Shown: positions 40,569 to 48,607, counted from the stretch's first letter. The stretch: DNA of 64,000 bases from Sphingobium herbicidovorans (GCF_002080435.1 NZ_CP020538.1:2351501-2415500); one strand, 5' to 3'. Made by a program: numbers and translations. Notes: generated by a model from the sequence alone, not told the origin.

Positions 40569-40735
40569 GCGCCTTCAGCCAGATTGCCGCGGTCATCTTC
40601 GCCTGCAGCTTCCTGCTCGCTGGCTGGACGATCGTCAGCATGTTCGCCGCCTACCGCCACAAGATGGCAGCGGCCCTTCTTTTTGAGCCGATCCCCCAGG
40701 ACCGGCCGATCATCACGATCAGGAGGCGCGCGTGA
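40565..40735 (+). CDS. 56-residue single-pass membrane protein
   Basis: Starts at the GTG at 40565, overlapping the previous stop (GTGA). One transmembrane helix (QIAAVIFACSFLLAGWTIVS) is followed by a basic cytoplasmic tail ending in ITIRRRA. It stops by GTGA overlap with the P-loop gene. Function is unknown. Confidence 0.65.
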   Translation: MSAFSQIAAVIFACSFLLAGWTIVSMFAAYRHKMAAALLFEPIPQDRPIITIRRRA

Positions 40736-41025
40736 TTGTTGTCCTTCATGGCCCCATGGCAAGCGGCAAGACTTTCCATAGCGAAGCCTTCGCCAAACAC
40801 TTCGGTTGTTCGGCCGTCGCAGATTGGGACTGCCGGGAGCGGGAACTTCCTCGGAGCAATGCGCTCCTGCTGCTCACCAATGAACACCCCGACCGCGTAG
40901 TGGCGAAGATCCGCAAAGGCCGCCCCGATGCTGAGATACGGGTTGTCCACATCCGAACGGCGCGCCTCGCAATCGGCGTGGCGCCCGTGGCCCCGCCGCT
41001 GCGCGCAAGGAGGCCAGCGCGATGA
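40732..41025 (+). CDS. Mini P-loop NTPase/kinase-like protein
   Basis: 97 residues from a GTG at 40732. The Walker A motif is GPMASGKT at residues 7-14, in a MIVVLHG strand context like small nucleotide kinases, but the protein is too short for a full kinase. A Walker B-like strand (NALLLLTNEH) follows. It overlaps both neighbours by four bases. It may be a truncated kinase or a phage ATPase cofactor. Confidence 0.65.
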   Translation: MIVVLHGPMASGKTFHSEAFAKHFGCSAVADWDCRERELPRSNALLLLTNEHPDRVVAKIRKGRPDAEIRVVHIRTARLAIGVAPVAPPLRARRPAR

Positions 41026-41450
41026 GCATGGATTACATCTGCAGCCATTATGGTGTGCCGGCACGTCAGGGCGGCCGCGTCCGCTACACTGGCGGACGGC
41101 ACCCGCAACTGGGCACGATCGTCGATGCCCAGGGCGCGCATCTGCTCATCCAGATCGACGGCATGCAGCACGCCATGCCCTACCATCCGACGTGGCAGAT
41201 CGAATATCTGGAGGCCGAGGCCGACCACGCGCAGCTGCTGTCGATGTGGGTCATCATCGACAATCCCTCGGACCATCCGGGCAAGTTCGTCGCCCATCGC
41301 TGGCTGATCGGCAGCGGCGTCCAGGCGGCCACCCACCAGTGCCTGGTCGGCAACACCCTCGACGATGTGCGGGCCCAGCTTCCCGCCTTCCGGGTCAAAC
41401 TCGCGCGCGACCCGAGCGACGACCGCGTGATCGTGGAGACATGGATATGA
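41022..41450 (+). CDS. Hypothetical rightward early protein
   Basis: 142 residues. An N-terminal beta-like segment (GGRVRYTGGRHPQLGTIVDA, then HLLIQIDGMQHAMPYH) resembles a small binding domain. The C-terminal half contains a WLIGSGVQAATHQCLVGNTL segment. Start and stop overlap the neighbouring genes by four bases. No family is recognised. Confidence 0.65.
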   Translation: MSMDYICSHYGVPARQGGRVRYTGGRHPQLGTIVDAQGAHLLIQIDGMQHAMPYHPTWQIEYLEAEADHAQLLSMWVIIDNPSDHPGKFVAHRWLIGSGVQAATHQCLVGNTLDDVRAQLPAFRVKLARDPSDDRVIVETWI

Positions 41451-41842
41451 GCGAAGCTGACAACCGCACGCTGGCGCAGTTCTTTTTTGACCACGGCTTC
41501 ACCGCCTGTTGGGCAGATGCGATGATGGCGAACGCACAGCGCCCCGTCTTCGACTTGACCGACGCACGTTTCGAGCGAGCCTGGGCGATCATGCCCGAGT
41601 GCTGCGACACGCCGGAAGACGCGGCCGAATTCGTCCAGAAGAAAGCCCTTGCCGACGCCGCGCCCGAACTGCTCGCGATCGCGCTCCGCCTGATCAAGTG
41701 GGACAAGGATTTTCCCGTCAACTGCCACAATGGCTATGCCGGCCTGAAAGAGCTCGACGCGATCATCGCCGATGCGACGAAGGCAACTGGACGATTGCCG
41801 GACGGGACCGAGCATAACGGCTCTCCGGAGGCGCTATCATGA
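41447..41842 (+). CDS. Hypothetical helical rightward early protein
   Basis: 131 residues from the ATG at 41447 (ATGA overlap). Mostly helical (NRTLAQFFFDHGFTACWADA, VQKKALADAAPELLAIALRL). No known motif. It is part of the tightly coupled rightward chain and ends by ATGA overlap with the next gene. Confidence 0.65.
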   Translation: MSEADNRTLAQFFFDHGFTACWADAMMANAQRPVFDLTDARFERAWAIMPECCDTPEDAAEFVQKKALADAAPELLAIALRLIKWDKDFPVNCHNGYAGLKELDAIIADATKATGRLPDGTEHNGSPEALS

Positions 41843-42135
41843 GCGGGATTCTGCAGCGGCTCTTTGGCATCATGCCCGAGCGGTCGATCGCGTCCTTCAG
41901 GGCAGAGGCGCTGGAAGCGGTTCGCATCGCTCAGCCGGCAAATATCTTCTCACCGCCGTCACCCGACGCGCCGGGCGAAGGAACTCTCGATATCGAGGGA
42001 TACAAGCATGTTATCGCGCATCCGCGCGAGTATTACCTTTGCAGCCACTGCAAGGATGGGCCTTGGCACCGTTCCTGGACGATCTCAGCCAACCGGCACA
42101 AGATCCTCGGGCCGTGCTGCACAGGCGCGGATTAG
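41839..42135 (+). CDS. Small cysteine/histidine-containing early protein
   Basis: 98 residues. A C-terminal CSHCKDGPWHRSW and GPCCTGAD pattern suggests zinc binding. The N-terminal half is helical (PERSIASFRAEALEAVRIAQ). It overlaps the previous gene by four bases. Function is unknown. Confidence 0.6.
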   Translation: MSGILQRLFGIMPERSIASFRAEALEAVRIAQPANIFSPPSPDAPGEGTLDIEGYKHVIAHPREYYLCSHCKDGPWHRSWTISANRHKILGPCCTGAD

Positions 42136-42140
42136 GCGTC

Positions 42141-42515
42141 GTGCCGGAACCGACGCCTGCCCAGCTGCACCAGTTCGCGCAAGATGAGCGCGCGCGCCGC
42201 AAGGCCGCGTTCAAGGCAGCAGGGCAGGGGCTTTCCGACCGGGCGCAGCAGGACGATATCATCTGGTCGAACATCGAGCAGATGGCCGGGCGCGAGGCAG
42301 GCGATGCCGTCTGCCTGAAGCGCCAGCCTTGGTATTGGACCACGCCGGAACGGATCATCATGGCGCGCAGCGCGTGGGCCACCGCCTGCAAGGCCGAGAC
42401 CAGCCTCGACGCGTCGATTGAGGCGAACGCCGCAAAGATCACAGCACTCTGGCAACTTTACCGCTGGCTGAAGCCAGTTGGCTGGTCGCCCTACATTAAT
42501 CGGGAGGCCACATGA
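42141..42515 (+). CDS. Hypothetical early protein with WxxTxPE motif
   Basis: 124 residues from a GTG at 42141, five bases after the previous stop. Helical throughout, with WYWTTPERIIMARSAWATAC in the middle. An in-frame reading extends back to 41772 but overlaps the two upstream genes. No family is recognised. Confidence 0.6.
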   Translation: MPEPTPAQLHQFAQDERARRKAAFKAAGQGLSDRAQQDDIIWSNIEQMAGREAGDAVCLKRQPWYWTTPERIIMARSAWATACKAETSLDASIEANAAKITALWQLYRWLKPVGWSPYINREAT

Positions 42516-42679
42516 ACGCGCCCTTCCTGCGCCGACCATCGGCCGAAATGCTTGATTTTATCCGCGCTCTTGCGCGCGCAGACGAAGCGCGCGACTTTGA
42601 GCGCCGCTCCCGCCCCACAGAAAGCCCCGTCCATGCGGACCATCATCTACGCCCGGTTTTCCAGCGACCTTCAGAATAG
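42512..42679 (+). CDS. 55-residue protein overlapping the recombinase start
   Basis: ATG at 42512 overlaps the previous stop (ATGA), continuing the coupled chain. The residues (MNAPFLRRPSAEMLDFIRAL) form a basic helix followed by a charged disordered tail. It overlaps the recombinase start at 42633 by 47 bp in another frame. It is a candidate small regulator or excisionase partner, by position only. Confidence 0.5.
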   Translation: MNAPFLRRPSAEMLDFIRALARADEARDFERRSRPTESPVHADHHLRPVFQRPSE

Positions 42680-44270
42680 CCGCTCGATCGCGGACCAGAT
42701 TGCGCTGTGTCGCGAGCGCGCCGCCCGAGAAGGCTGGCAAATCGTCGATACCTTCACAGATGAAGCTATCAGCGGCGCTGCCGGCATTGGCGAGGATCAG
42801 CGCCCAGGCCTGAGCGCGCTGCTCGCCCGCGTGGAGCGCGGCGGCGTTGACCAGATACTCGCCGAATCGACCAGCCGTATCGCCCGTCATCAGGGCGACG
42901 GCTTCGCCATCCGCGAGCGCCTCTCCTATTTCGGCGTCCGCCTTTTCACCCTTTCCCAGGGCGAGATCGACGAGATCAAGGGCTGGGTCCAAGGCTTTCT
43001 GGATTCGCAGGCCCGCAAAGATATCGCCTTCAACGTGAAGCGCGGCCAGCGCGGCACCGTGCGATCTGGTCGATCGCCAGCTGGGCTCGCCTATGGCTAC
43101 CGCAAGGCCAACCGGCTCGACGAGCGAGGAGAACTCATTCGCGGCCTCCGCGCGATCGACCCGGAGCAGGCTGAAGTCGTCCGCCGGATATTCGAGGAGT
43201 ATGCCAGCGGCCGCAGCGCCCGTCAGATTGCGGCAGGGTTGAACGCCGAGGCCATTCCCGCACCCACTGGCGGCACATGGCGCGCCTCGACCATCAATGG
43301 CGATCGCCAGCGCAAGAACGGCATGCTGCAGAACCGGATCTACATTGGCCGCATCGTGCATGAGCGGACCAGCAAGGTCGCGGATCCGCGCACTCGGAAA
43401 GAGCGCATCCGGCCCAATGCGGAGAGCGAGTGGATCGAAGCCGAAGCGCCCGATCTCCGCATCATTGACAATGCGACATGGGAGCGCGTCCAGCTGCTGC
43501 GCAACGCCTTCAGCATGGACAAGCCGCACATGGCGCGGCGGCCCAAGAGGCTGCTGTCGGGCGTTGGCCGCTGCGGGATCTGCGGCGGTGGATGGATCGT
43601 CATCGGCCGCGACCAATGGGCATGCGGCAAGCATCGTGACGGGGGAGGGTGCTCGAACAACCGCACCATCAAGACGCACATCTATGAGCAGAAGGTGCTC
43701 GACGGCCTGCGCGACGACATGCTGCACCCTGACGCCGTCGCCGCCTATGTGAAGGAGTTCCATGAGAGCCGCCGCCGCCGATCGCAGGGCGTGGCTCAGG
43801 AGCGCACCAAGCTGGAACGCCGCCATCGCGAGGCATCGGCGAAGGTGGAGCGCCTGGTCAACGCCATCGCAGACGGCGGCGATGAGTTCGTGGAAATCCG
43901 CGCAGTGCTCGCCAAGGCTCGAAATGATCGTGACGCGATCGCGCAGCAGATGGCCGACCTGGAGGCGTTCCCCGTTATCACCCTGCACCCCGGCATCGCG
44001 AAGGACTATCGCGAGCAGATCGAGGAACTGGCTAAGGCACTCGACGGCAACAGCCACGCGCAGCTGGAGGCAATCCCAAAGCTGCGCGCGCTGATCGGAA
44101 GCGTGACCGTTTTTCCTGCAGAAGGGCGGCGGGGCGTTGAAGTCGAGGCCACTGGCCGCATCGCTAACATGCTGGCGCTTGCCGCCGGTCAGCCGCTTGA
44201 TGCGGCCATGTATGTTAACAGTGGAGCGGGTAGCGGGGATCGAACCCGCATCACAAGCTTGGAAGGCTAG
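42633..44270 (+). CDS. int: Large serine recombinase (phage integrase)
   Basis: 545 residues from the ATG at 42633. The resolvase catalytic domain has the nucleophile serine at residue 10 (IIYARFSSDLQNSRSIADQI) and the GIGEDQRPGLSALLARVERG element. It is followed by the recombinase domain (GLAYGYRKAN, VVRRIFEEYASGRSARQIAA), the zinc ribbon (GRCGICGGGWIVI, GCSNN) and a coiled coil (about 395-440). It catalyses integration and excision. Its last codons read through attR into the tRNA, so the C-terminal tail (GDRTRITSLEG) is chromosome-dependent. Confidence 0.93.
   Translation: MRTIIYARFSSDLQNSRSIADQIALCRERAAREGWQIVDTFTDEAISGAAGIGEDQRPGLSALLARVERGGVDQILAESTSRIARHQGDGFAIRERLSYFGVRLFTLSQGEIDEIKGWVQGFLDSQARKDIAFNVKRGQRGTVRSGRSPAGLAYGYRKANRLDERGELIRGLRAIDPEQAEVVRRIFEEYASGRSARQIAAGLNAEAIPAPTGGTWRASTINGDRQRKNGMLQNRIYIGRIVHERTSKVADPRTRKERIRPNAESEWIEAEAPDLRIIDNATWERVQLLRNAFSMDKPHMARRPKRLLSGVGRCGICGGGWIVIGRDQWACGKHRDGGGCSNNRTIKTHIYEQKVLDGLRDDMLHPDAVAAYVKEFHESRRRRSQGVAQERTKLERRHREASAKVERLVNAIADGGDEFVEIRAVLAKARNDRDAIAQQMADLEAFPVITLHPGIAKDYREQIEELAKALDGNSHAQLEAIPKLRALIGSVTVFPAEGRRGVEVEATGRIANMLALAAGQPLDAAMYVNSGAGSGDRTRITSLEG
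44222..44241. repeat. attR core (20-bp direct repeat)
   Basis: Identical to attL at 4876-4895. It is the 3' end of the tRNA-Gly gene and lies inside the last codons of the recombinase gene, in the same reading phase as attL relative to the frame at 4655-4933. Confidence 0.93.
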
Positions 44271-44295
44271 TGCTCTACCATTGAGCTATACCCGC
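44222..44295 (-). tRNA. tRNA-Gly (TCC anticodon)
   Basis: 74 nt including an encoded CCA. The acceptor GCGGGTA pairs with TACCCGC, the D stem is GCTC/GAGC and the T stem GCGGG/CCCGC. The anticodon loop CTTCCAA gives anticodon TCC. One U-U mismatch falls in the anticodon stem. The 3' end is rebuilt by the attR core. Confidence 0.93.
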
Positions 44296-44602
44296 CCGCA
44301 GGCGCAGCGCCCTGCCATCATTGGGATGCTTCAGTCAACACTAAAACGCGGTTTGCATGAAAGGCTCGATCCTGCATGGATCGACCAGTTCAGGCCGTCC
44401 ATAGCTGCCTACCGTGGTTGTCGGCCCGCAGGATATCGGAGGGACGGGATAGCCGTTGCTTCAACAAACACATTCGATGGCTTCGGCGATTCCTCGCGAC
44501 GCGCTGTAGCGCCGATTTCATTAATCGCGCAGCGGCCCTAGGTTCGACCATCAGTTCGACGTAGCATCCGCGTCACGCGTTCGTAAACCGATCCCCTGTC
44601 CT
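44296..44602. other. Degraded chromosomal DNA right of the prophage
   Basis: About 300 bp without a credible gene. A minus-strand stretch reading MKDRGSVYERVTRMLRR near 44535-44600 resembles the start of ArdC/DUF1738-type proteins but stops after about 22 codons. The gap ends at the small ORF at 44603. Confidence 0.4.
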
Positions 44603-44755
44603 TCATCCCTTCTCTCGCAACCCCGCGTGTCGGGCTCTGATGAAGTTGCGATCGCTGTCCAGGAAGGCGGTCAGCATCGCGGGGATGAGTTCGACCACCG
44701 GTTCCTCTATGGTGGCGGACCCACGGGCGGGTTTGACAGCGGTGGCAATGTTCAT
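44603..44755 (-). CDS. 50-residue ORF downstream of the TonB fragment
   Basis: 50 residues (MNIATAVKPARGSATIEEPV and onward, ending RARHAGLREKG) with AGGAG upstream of the ATG. It lies 36 bp after the truncated TonB receptor stop. It could be a real small protein or the start of a gene broken by the same rearrangement. Not recognised. Confidence 0.4.
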   Translation of the reverse strand: MNIATAVKPARGSATIEEPVVELIPAMLTAFLDSDRNFIRARHAGLREKG

Positions 44756-44791
44756 GGCTGTTCTCCTGAGGACGACGCGGCCGCGGCGCGG

Positions 44792-45166
44792 CTAGTCGAT
44801 GGCGTATCGTAGCGTGAGCATCACCGAGCGCGGTGCGCCCGGCATGTTTAGTTTCCCGACCGTTCGGTGCGCGGGCACGATATATTCCCGGCCGAAGATG
44901 TTACGCAGGCGGGGAGCGCCTCCTACGTATGGCGTCAGCGCGCGTGCGAAACCCTGGATGTCAAAAACGCCAGCTCGGATCGCCGTAATCACACCCCAGC
45001 CTCCACCGAGGTTAACGATATTAAGGTCCAGGCCATGCTCGCTGGTCCAGGTTCGCGCGTCTCTTCTGCGCCGCCACCGAATTTGCAAGACGTAGCATTG
45101 ATTCGCGGATGGCTTGGAGGGGATTGCTTTCGCCGCTAATCGACATTCGGAATCGACACCCACCAA
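44792..45166 (-). pseudogene. TonB-dependent receptor fragment (C-terminal end only)
   Basis: The last part (NIFGREYIVPAHRTVGKLNM, then PGAPRSVMLTLRYAID) matches the terminal strands of TonB receptors: a GxPRxxxLxLRY ending. No plug or barrel upstream remains in any frame, so this is a truncated copy. Upstream residues are low-complexity basic and probably not genuine. Confidence 0.6.
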
Positions 45167-45221
45167 GGCCGCCGGCGAAGCCTCTGAGAAGTTCTCAGCT
45201 ATGGAAGCCGACCTTATCTAA

Positions 45222-46736
45222 CTAGGCTTGTTGAATTTCAGAACCCAAGGACAATTGGCCCGAACGCAGGTAGCGCCGACTTCGACACACCGACCACAGC
45301 AAGAGCAGGGCGCCCAGGCTCATGAGGGCGCCGGCCCACTCCTGCCAGAGATACACCCGCTCGATCCGATAATGGCCAGGACGCGCATGGAAGCGGATGA
45401 CAGGGCCTTGATACGGCACGATCTCCTTTTCCCGCATGACCCGCCAGATCGGAAAGGCGGCCCGGCGCATCATCGCCTCTCCAGAACTGTTCACCGCCAG
45501 TTCGTCGCCTGCCTTGATGCTACGCCACGCGCTGAGATCGGGCCAGCGGTCGACTTCCTGTATGAGCCGGATGTCGAACCCCGCAGGAAGATACTCAACG
45601 GCATCAGGCAAATCACGCGCTATCCTGGAGTAGGGCACCGGCTTGGTCAGATATTCTGCCGACTGCGGTATCCATTTCATGTAGGCGAACAGGACCAGGC
45701 CGATTCCAATACCCAAAAAGATCGGCTTGGGATGACAGGAGAGCATCGCCGTTATGGCAGCGAATTCGATTAGCCCCAGCAGCCGCCATGGGAATTGCGC
45801 GCGGCTGAACGGCGGAATGTCCCAGATGAAGGGGATGAGACCGAGCGCGGCCAAGCCTGCGATAAGGGTGATCAGGGTCCAGATGGAACGGGCGCCAAGA
45901 GAAAGTGAAATGAGTCCGATCACGAGCGCCGGAATGGAAAGCACCTGAAGTAGCGAACCCGGTGCCAGCAGACCCCATGAGGAAGGTCGATACCAAGGTC
46001 CCCAGAGCAGTTGCGAGGAAACATGCTCCTGCAGCGTAAGTGCGGGAAGCAGATAGAAGGCGGCCAGGCTTATGGCGAGTGCGCCGCTTGCAGCGAGAGG
46101 CCAGAAGACGCGGCGGTCCTGCATCATCCTGTGCAGCCCCAGGGGAGCAATCAGGAAGAAGCCGGTCAGCATCGCCATCGGCAGATGCGTCAATACTAGG
46201 CCGCCATAGGAAAGCGTCAGCAGGAGAATGCCCCGGCGTTCAGGCAGGCGGGTGATTGCCAGAGCGATGAGCGGATACCAGATGAACGCCGCAAACTCCG
46301 CCAGTGCGCCCCGCACATAAAAGTCCATGAGATGATAGGGAGCCGCCATATAGAGGATGGCTCCCAGAAGTGGATAGGTGCCGCGTTCCGACAGCCAACG
46401 ATGCATGGCCCAGCCGGACAGCAACAGCATGGTAAGCCCGGTCATGTTGATCGCGGCGAATGTGGAAAGGCCGACTGCATCGAAAGCGCCTGCCACCCAA
46501 AAGGTGATCGGCGGATAGAAATAGAAGGTGGGACTGCCCAATCCTTCAAAGCTGTCCGGCAACCAGCGGGGGTAGAAATTGCCTTCCGCCATTTCGGTCC
46601 CGAACTGGCTGGTCCAGATATAGTTGTAGCTAACCGAATGGGAGTCACCGGGACCCAGCAGAAGCGTGGGCAGCATGATGAGCAACGCCACCAGTGTGAG
46701 AAGGCCGACGTTCCAAACGCCGTTCCTGATCGTCAT
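45222..46736 (-). CDS. Polytopic membrane protein, PTPS_related/YfhO-like (probable glycosyltransferase)
   Basis: 504 residues from the ATG at 46736, with about ten hydrophobic segments. The N-terminal loop carries family features (LLGPGDSHSVSYNYIWTSQF, then YPRWLPDSFEGLGSPTFYFY) known from membrane proteins with the PTPS_related domain, thought to be lipid-linked sugar transferases. The longer frame to 47804 continues over the divergent GT gene and is antisense. It is divergent from the GT2 gene at 46890, with a symmetric motif between them. Confidence 0.8.
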   Translation of the reverse strand: MTIRNGVWNVGLLTLVALLIMLPTLLLGPGDSHSVSYNYIWTSQFGTEMAEGNFYPRWLPDSFEGLGSPTFYFYPPITFWVAGAFDAVGLSTFAAINMTGLTMLLLSGWAMHRWLSERGTYPLLGAILYMAAPYHLMDFYVRGALAEFAAFIWYPLIALAITRLPERRGILLLTLSYGGLVLTHLPMAMLTGFFLIAPLGLHRMMQDRRVFWPLAASGALAISLAAFYLLPALTLQEHVSSQLLWGPWYRPSSWGLLAPGSLLQVLSIPALVIGLISLSLGARSIWTLITLIAGLAALGLIPFIWDIPPFSRAQFPWRLLGLIEFAAITAMLSCHPKPIFLGIGIGLVLFAYMKWIPQSAEYLTKPVPYSRIARDLPDAVEYLPAGFDIRLIQEVDRWPDLSAWRSIKAGDELAVNSSGEAMMRRAAFPIWRVMREKEIVPYQGPVIRFHARPGHYRIERVYLWQEWAGALMSLGALLLLWSVCRSRRYLRSGQLSLGSEIQQA

Positions 46737-46778
46737 ATTTTGCCATTCCCCGTCTCGACCATCCTCATTTGCTCGCAG

Positions 46779-46835
46779 AAAATGGTAAACATTATATTCA
46801 CCTCTGCGATCGGGTGATGGCTTGTTAACCATTTT
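46779..46835. promoter_or_regulatory. Inverted repeat in the divergent promoter region
   Basis: AAAATGGTAAAC (46779-46790) and GTTAACCATTTT (46824-46835) are inverted copies with one mismatch in 12, separated by 33 bp, between the divergent genes starting at 46736 and 46890. They could be an operator controlling both glycan genes. No known regulator is assigned. Confidence 0.5.
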
Positions 46836-46889
46836 CCGAGATAGTTCATGCGCAAGGGGCGCCGGCCCGGATGTGGGGATTAATGAGGA

Positions 46890-47909
46890 ATGGCTAAACC
46901 ATCGCTGCTGTCGATCGTCGTGCCTGTCTTCAATGAGCAGGAAAGCATTTCGCTGTTCATGGATGCGGCGCGGCCTGCGGTAGCGGAAGCGCTTGGATTC
47001 ATGGGTGCGGACGCACGGGCCGAATTTCTCTTCGTCAATGACGGCAGCACTGACCGCACGGGCGACATATTGGCGATCCTGGCGCGGCTGAACGCCGATG
47101 TTCGTTATGTCGCCCTGTCCCGAAATTTCGGCAAGGAAGCCGCCTTGGCCGCAGGCATTGACCGGGCGAGGGGGGATGCGGTCATTCCGATCGACGTTGA
47201 TCTTCAGGATCCGCCCGAGTTGATAGTCGCGATGGTGCGCGAATGGCTGGCGGGCGCACGGGTGGTGAACGCCCGGCGTATCGACCGGTCGAGCGACGGG
47301 TGGTTCAAACGGTGGAGTGCGCAAGGCTTTTATCGCCTGATCAACCGCTTGTCCGATCATCCCATTCCCGAAAATGTCGGCGATTTCCGGTTGCTGGACC
47401 GGCAGGCGGTGGATGTCATCAAGCAGCTTGGCGAACAGGCACGGTTCAACAAGGGCCTGTTTTCCTGGGTGGGTTTTAGCGTCGCAACCGTCGATTATGA
47501 GCGCGCGCCGCGCGAGGCGGGGAGGAGCAAATGGCGGCTCGGTAAGCTTTGGGCGCTGGCGATCGACGGCATCACCGCGTCGACCACCATGCCGCTGCGG
47601 ATCTGGTCCTATATCGGCGGCGGCATCGCGCTGATGGCGTTCGCCTATGCCGCGTTCCTGGTTCTGCACACGCTGCTCACCGGAGTGGATACCCCGGGCT
47701 ATGCATCGATCATGGTCGCCGTGCTGCTGCTGGGCGGTCTCAACCTGATGAGCCTCGGCATCATCGGCGAATATCTCGGCCGCGTCGCGCAGGAAGTGCG
47801 TCATCGGCCACTTTATGTGGTGGCCGAGGAAAGCGAACCTGTTGTTTCGCCCGCCGCTGAAATCCCCACAGAGGAAGAAATATGGATCGATCAGCCTATG
47901 CGAGCATGA
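46890..47909 (+). CDS. Polyprenyl-phosphate glycosyltransferase (GT2, GtrB/ArnC-like)
   Basis: 339 residues. GT2 catalytic domain at the N-terminus (IVVPVFNEQESISLFM, LFVNDGSTDRTGDI, PIDVDLQDPPEL with DxD) and two transmembrane helices at about 235-260 and 268-295 (YIGGGIALMAFAYAAFLVLH, VAVLLLGGLNLMSLGIIGEY). It would transfer a sugar from a nucleotide donor to polyprenyl phosphate for use by membrane transferases in the same cluster. Its last codons overlap the methyltransferase start. Confidence 0.9.
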   Translation: MAKPSLLSIVVPVFNEQESISLFMDAARPAVAEALGFMGADARAEFLFVNDGSTDRTGDILAILARLNADVRYVALSRNFGKEAALAAGIDRARGDAVIPIDVDLQDPPELIVAMVREWLAGARVVNARRIDRSSDGWFKRWSAQGFYRLINRLSDHPIPENVGDFRLLDRQAVDVIKQLGEQARFNKGLFSWVGFSVATVDYERAPREAGRSKWRLGKLWALAIDGITASTTMPLRIWSYIGGGIALMAFAYAAFLVLHTLLTGVDTPGYASIMVAVLLLGGLNLMSLGIIGEYLGRVAQEVRHRPLYVVAEESEPVVSPAAEIPTEEEIWIDQPMRA

Positions 47910-48607
47910 GCGCGCAGGAGCAGGATCATTGGTGGTTCGTTGCCCGGCGCACCATTATCGACAGCCTCGTTCGCGCCCATGTTCCTCTCCCCTCGGATGC
48001 TCGCATATTGGAAGCGGGATGCGGCACTGGCGGCAACCTTGCCCTGCTGGCGCAATATGGCGCGCTCGATGCGATCGAATATGACGCCGATGCGCGCAGC
48101 CACGCCTCTGCGCGAGGCCTGTGCCGGGTGGAGGCAGGGGCCTTGCCCGATGCGATCGGATTTGGCGAAGCCCGCTATGACCTGATCGCTTTGCTGGATG
48201 TTCTGGAGCATATCGATGCGGACACGGCGTCGCTGGAAGCCCTGGGCGCAAGGCTGGCACCGAACGGGCGTCTGCTCCTGACGGTGCCTGCAGCGCCCTG
48301 GCTGTGGTCGGACCACGATGAGCTGCACCATCACAAGCGCCGTTACACCCATGCCGGGTTGCTGGAAGTCATCCGTGCCGCCGGGCTGAAAGTCGAGGTC
48401 TCCGGCTATTTCAACAGCCTGCTATTCCCGCTCGCAGTTGCTCAGCGTATCGCCCACCAGTTGCTGCGCCGCGCCGCGCCGCTGGACGCGCGACCGTCGC
48501 CGCTCGTCAACGCCGCGCTCCAGAGGGTTTTCGCGGCAGAGCGGCATTTGCTCGGCCGTGTTTCATTTCCTGCTGGCCTGTCACTCTACGCCATCCTGTC
48601 CGCCTGA
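47882..48607 (+). CDS. SAM-dependent methyltransferase (class I)
   Basis: 241 residues. SAM motif ILEAGCGTGGNLALLAQYGA (about 42-61), YDLIALLDVLEHIDADTASL (motif II/post I) and RLLLTVPAAPWLWSDHDEL. Such enzymes often methylate polyprenyl sugars or lipids. The C-terminus overlaps the tail of the minus-strand membrane protein gene (48581). It is coupled to the GT2 gene upstream by a 28-bp overlap. Confidence 0.88.
   Translation: MDRSAYASMSAQEQDHWWFVARRTIIDSLVRAHVPLPSDARILEAGCGTGGNLALLAQYGALDAIEYDADARSHASARGLCRVEAGALPDAIGFGEARYDLIALLDVLEHIDADTASLEALGARLAPNGRLLLTVPAAPWLWSDHDELHHHKRRYTHAGLLEVIRAAGLKVEVSGYFNSLLFPLAVAQRIAHQLLRRAAPLDARPSPLVNAALQRVFAAERHLLGRVSFPAGLSLYAILSA

Larger units (their letters stand above)
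4876..44241. mobile_element. Siphovirus-type prophage integrated in tRNA-Gly(TCC)
   Basis: The 39.3-kb element is bounded by the 20-bp direct repeat TGGAGCGGGTAGCGGGGATC (4876-4895 and 44222-44241). The repeat equals the 3' end of a tRNA-Gly gene that is intact at the right end. Inside are all modules of a temperate tailed phage: a serine recombinase, a cI/cro switch, a ParB/sliding clamp/primase replication block, terminase, HK97 head, long flexible tail with tape measure, S74 fibre, and lysis genes with nested Rz/Rz1. Apparent frameshifts in the large terminase and in one early regulator make its viability uncertain. Confidence 0.95.

Noticed and set aside
45222..47804. 860-residue minus-strand reading
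   Set aside because: Its N-terminal 356 residues are antisense to the GT2 gene at 46890; the true gene starts at the ATG at 46736.
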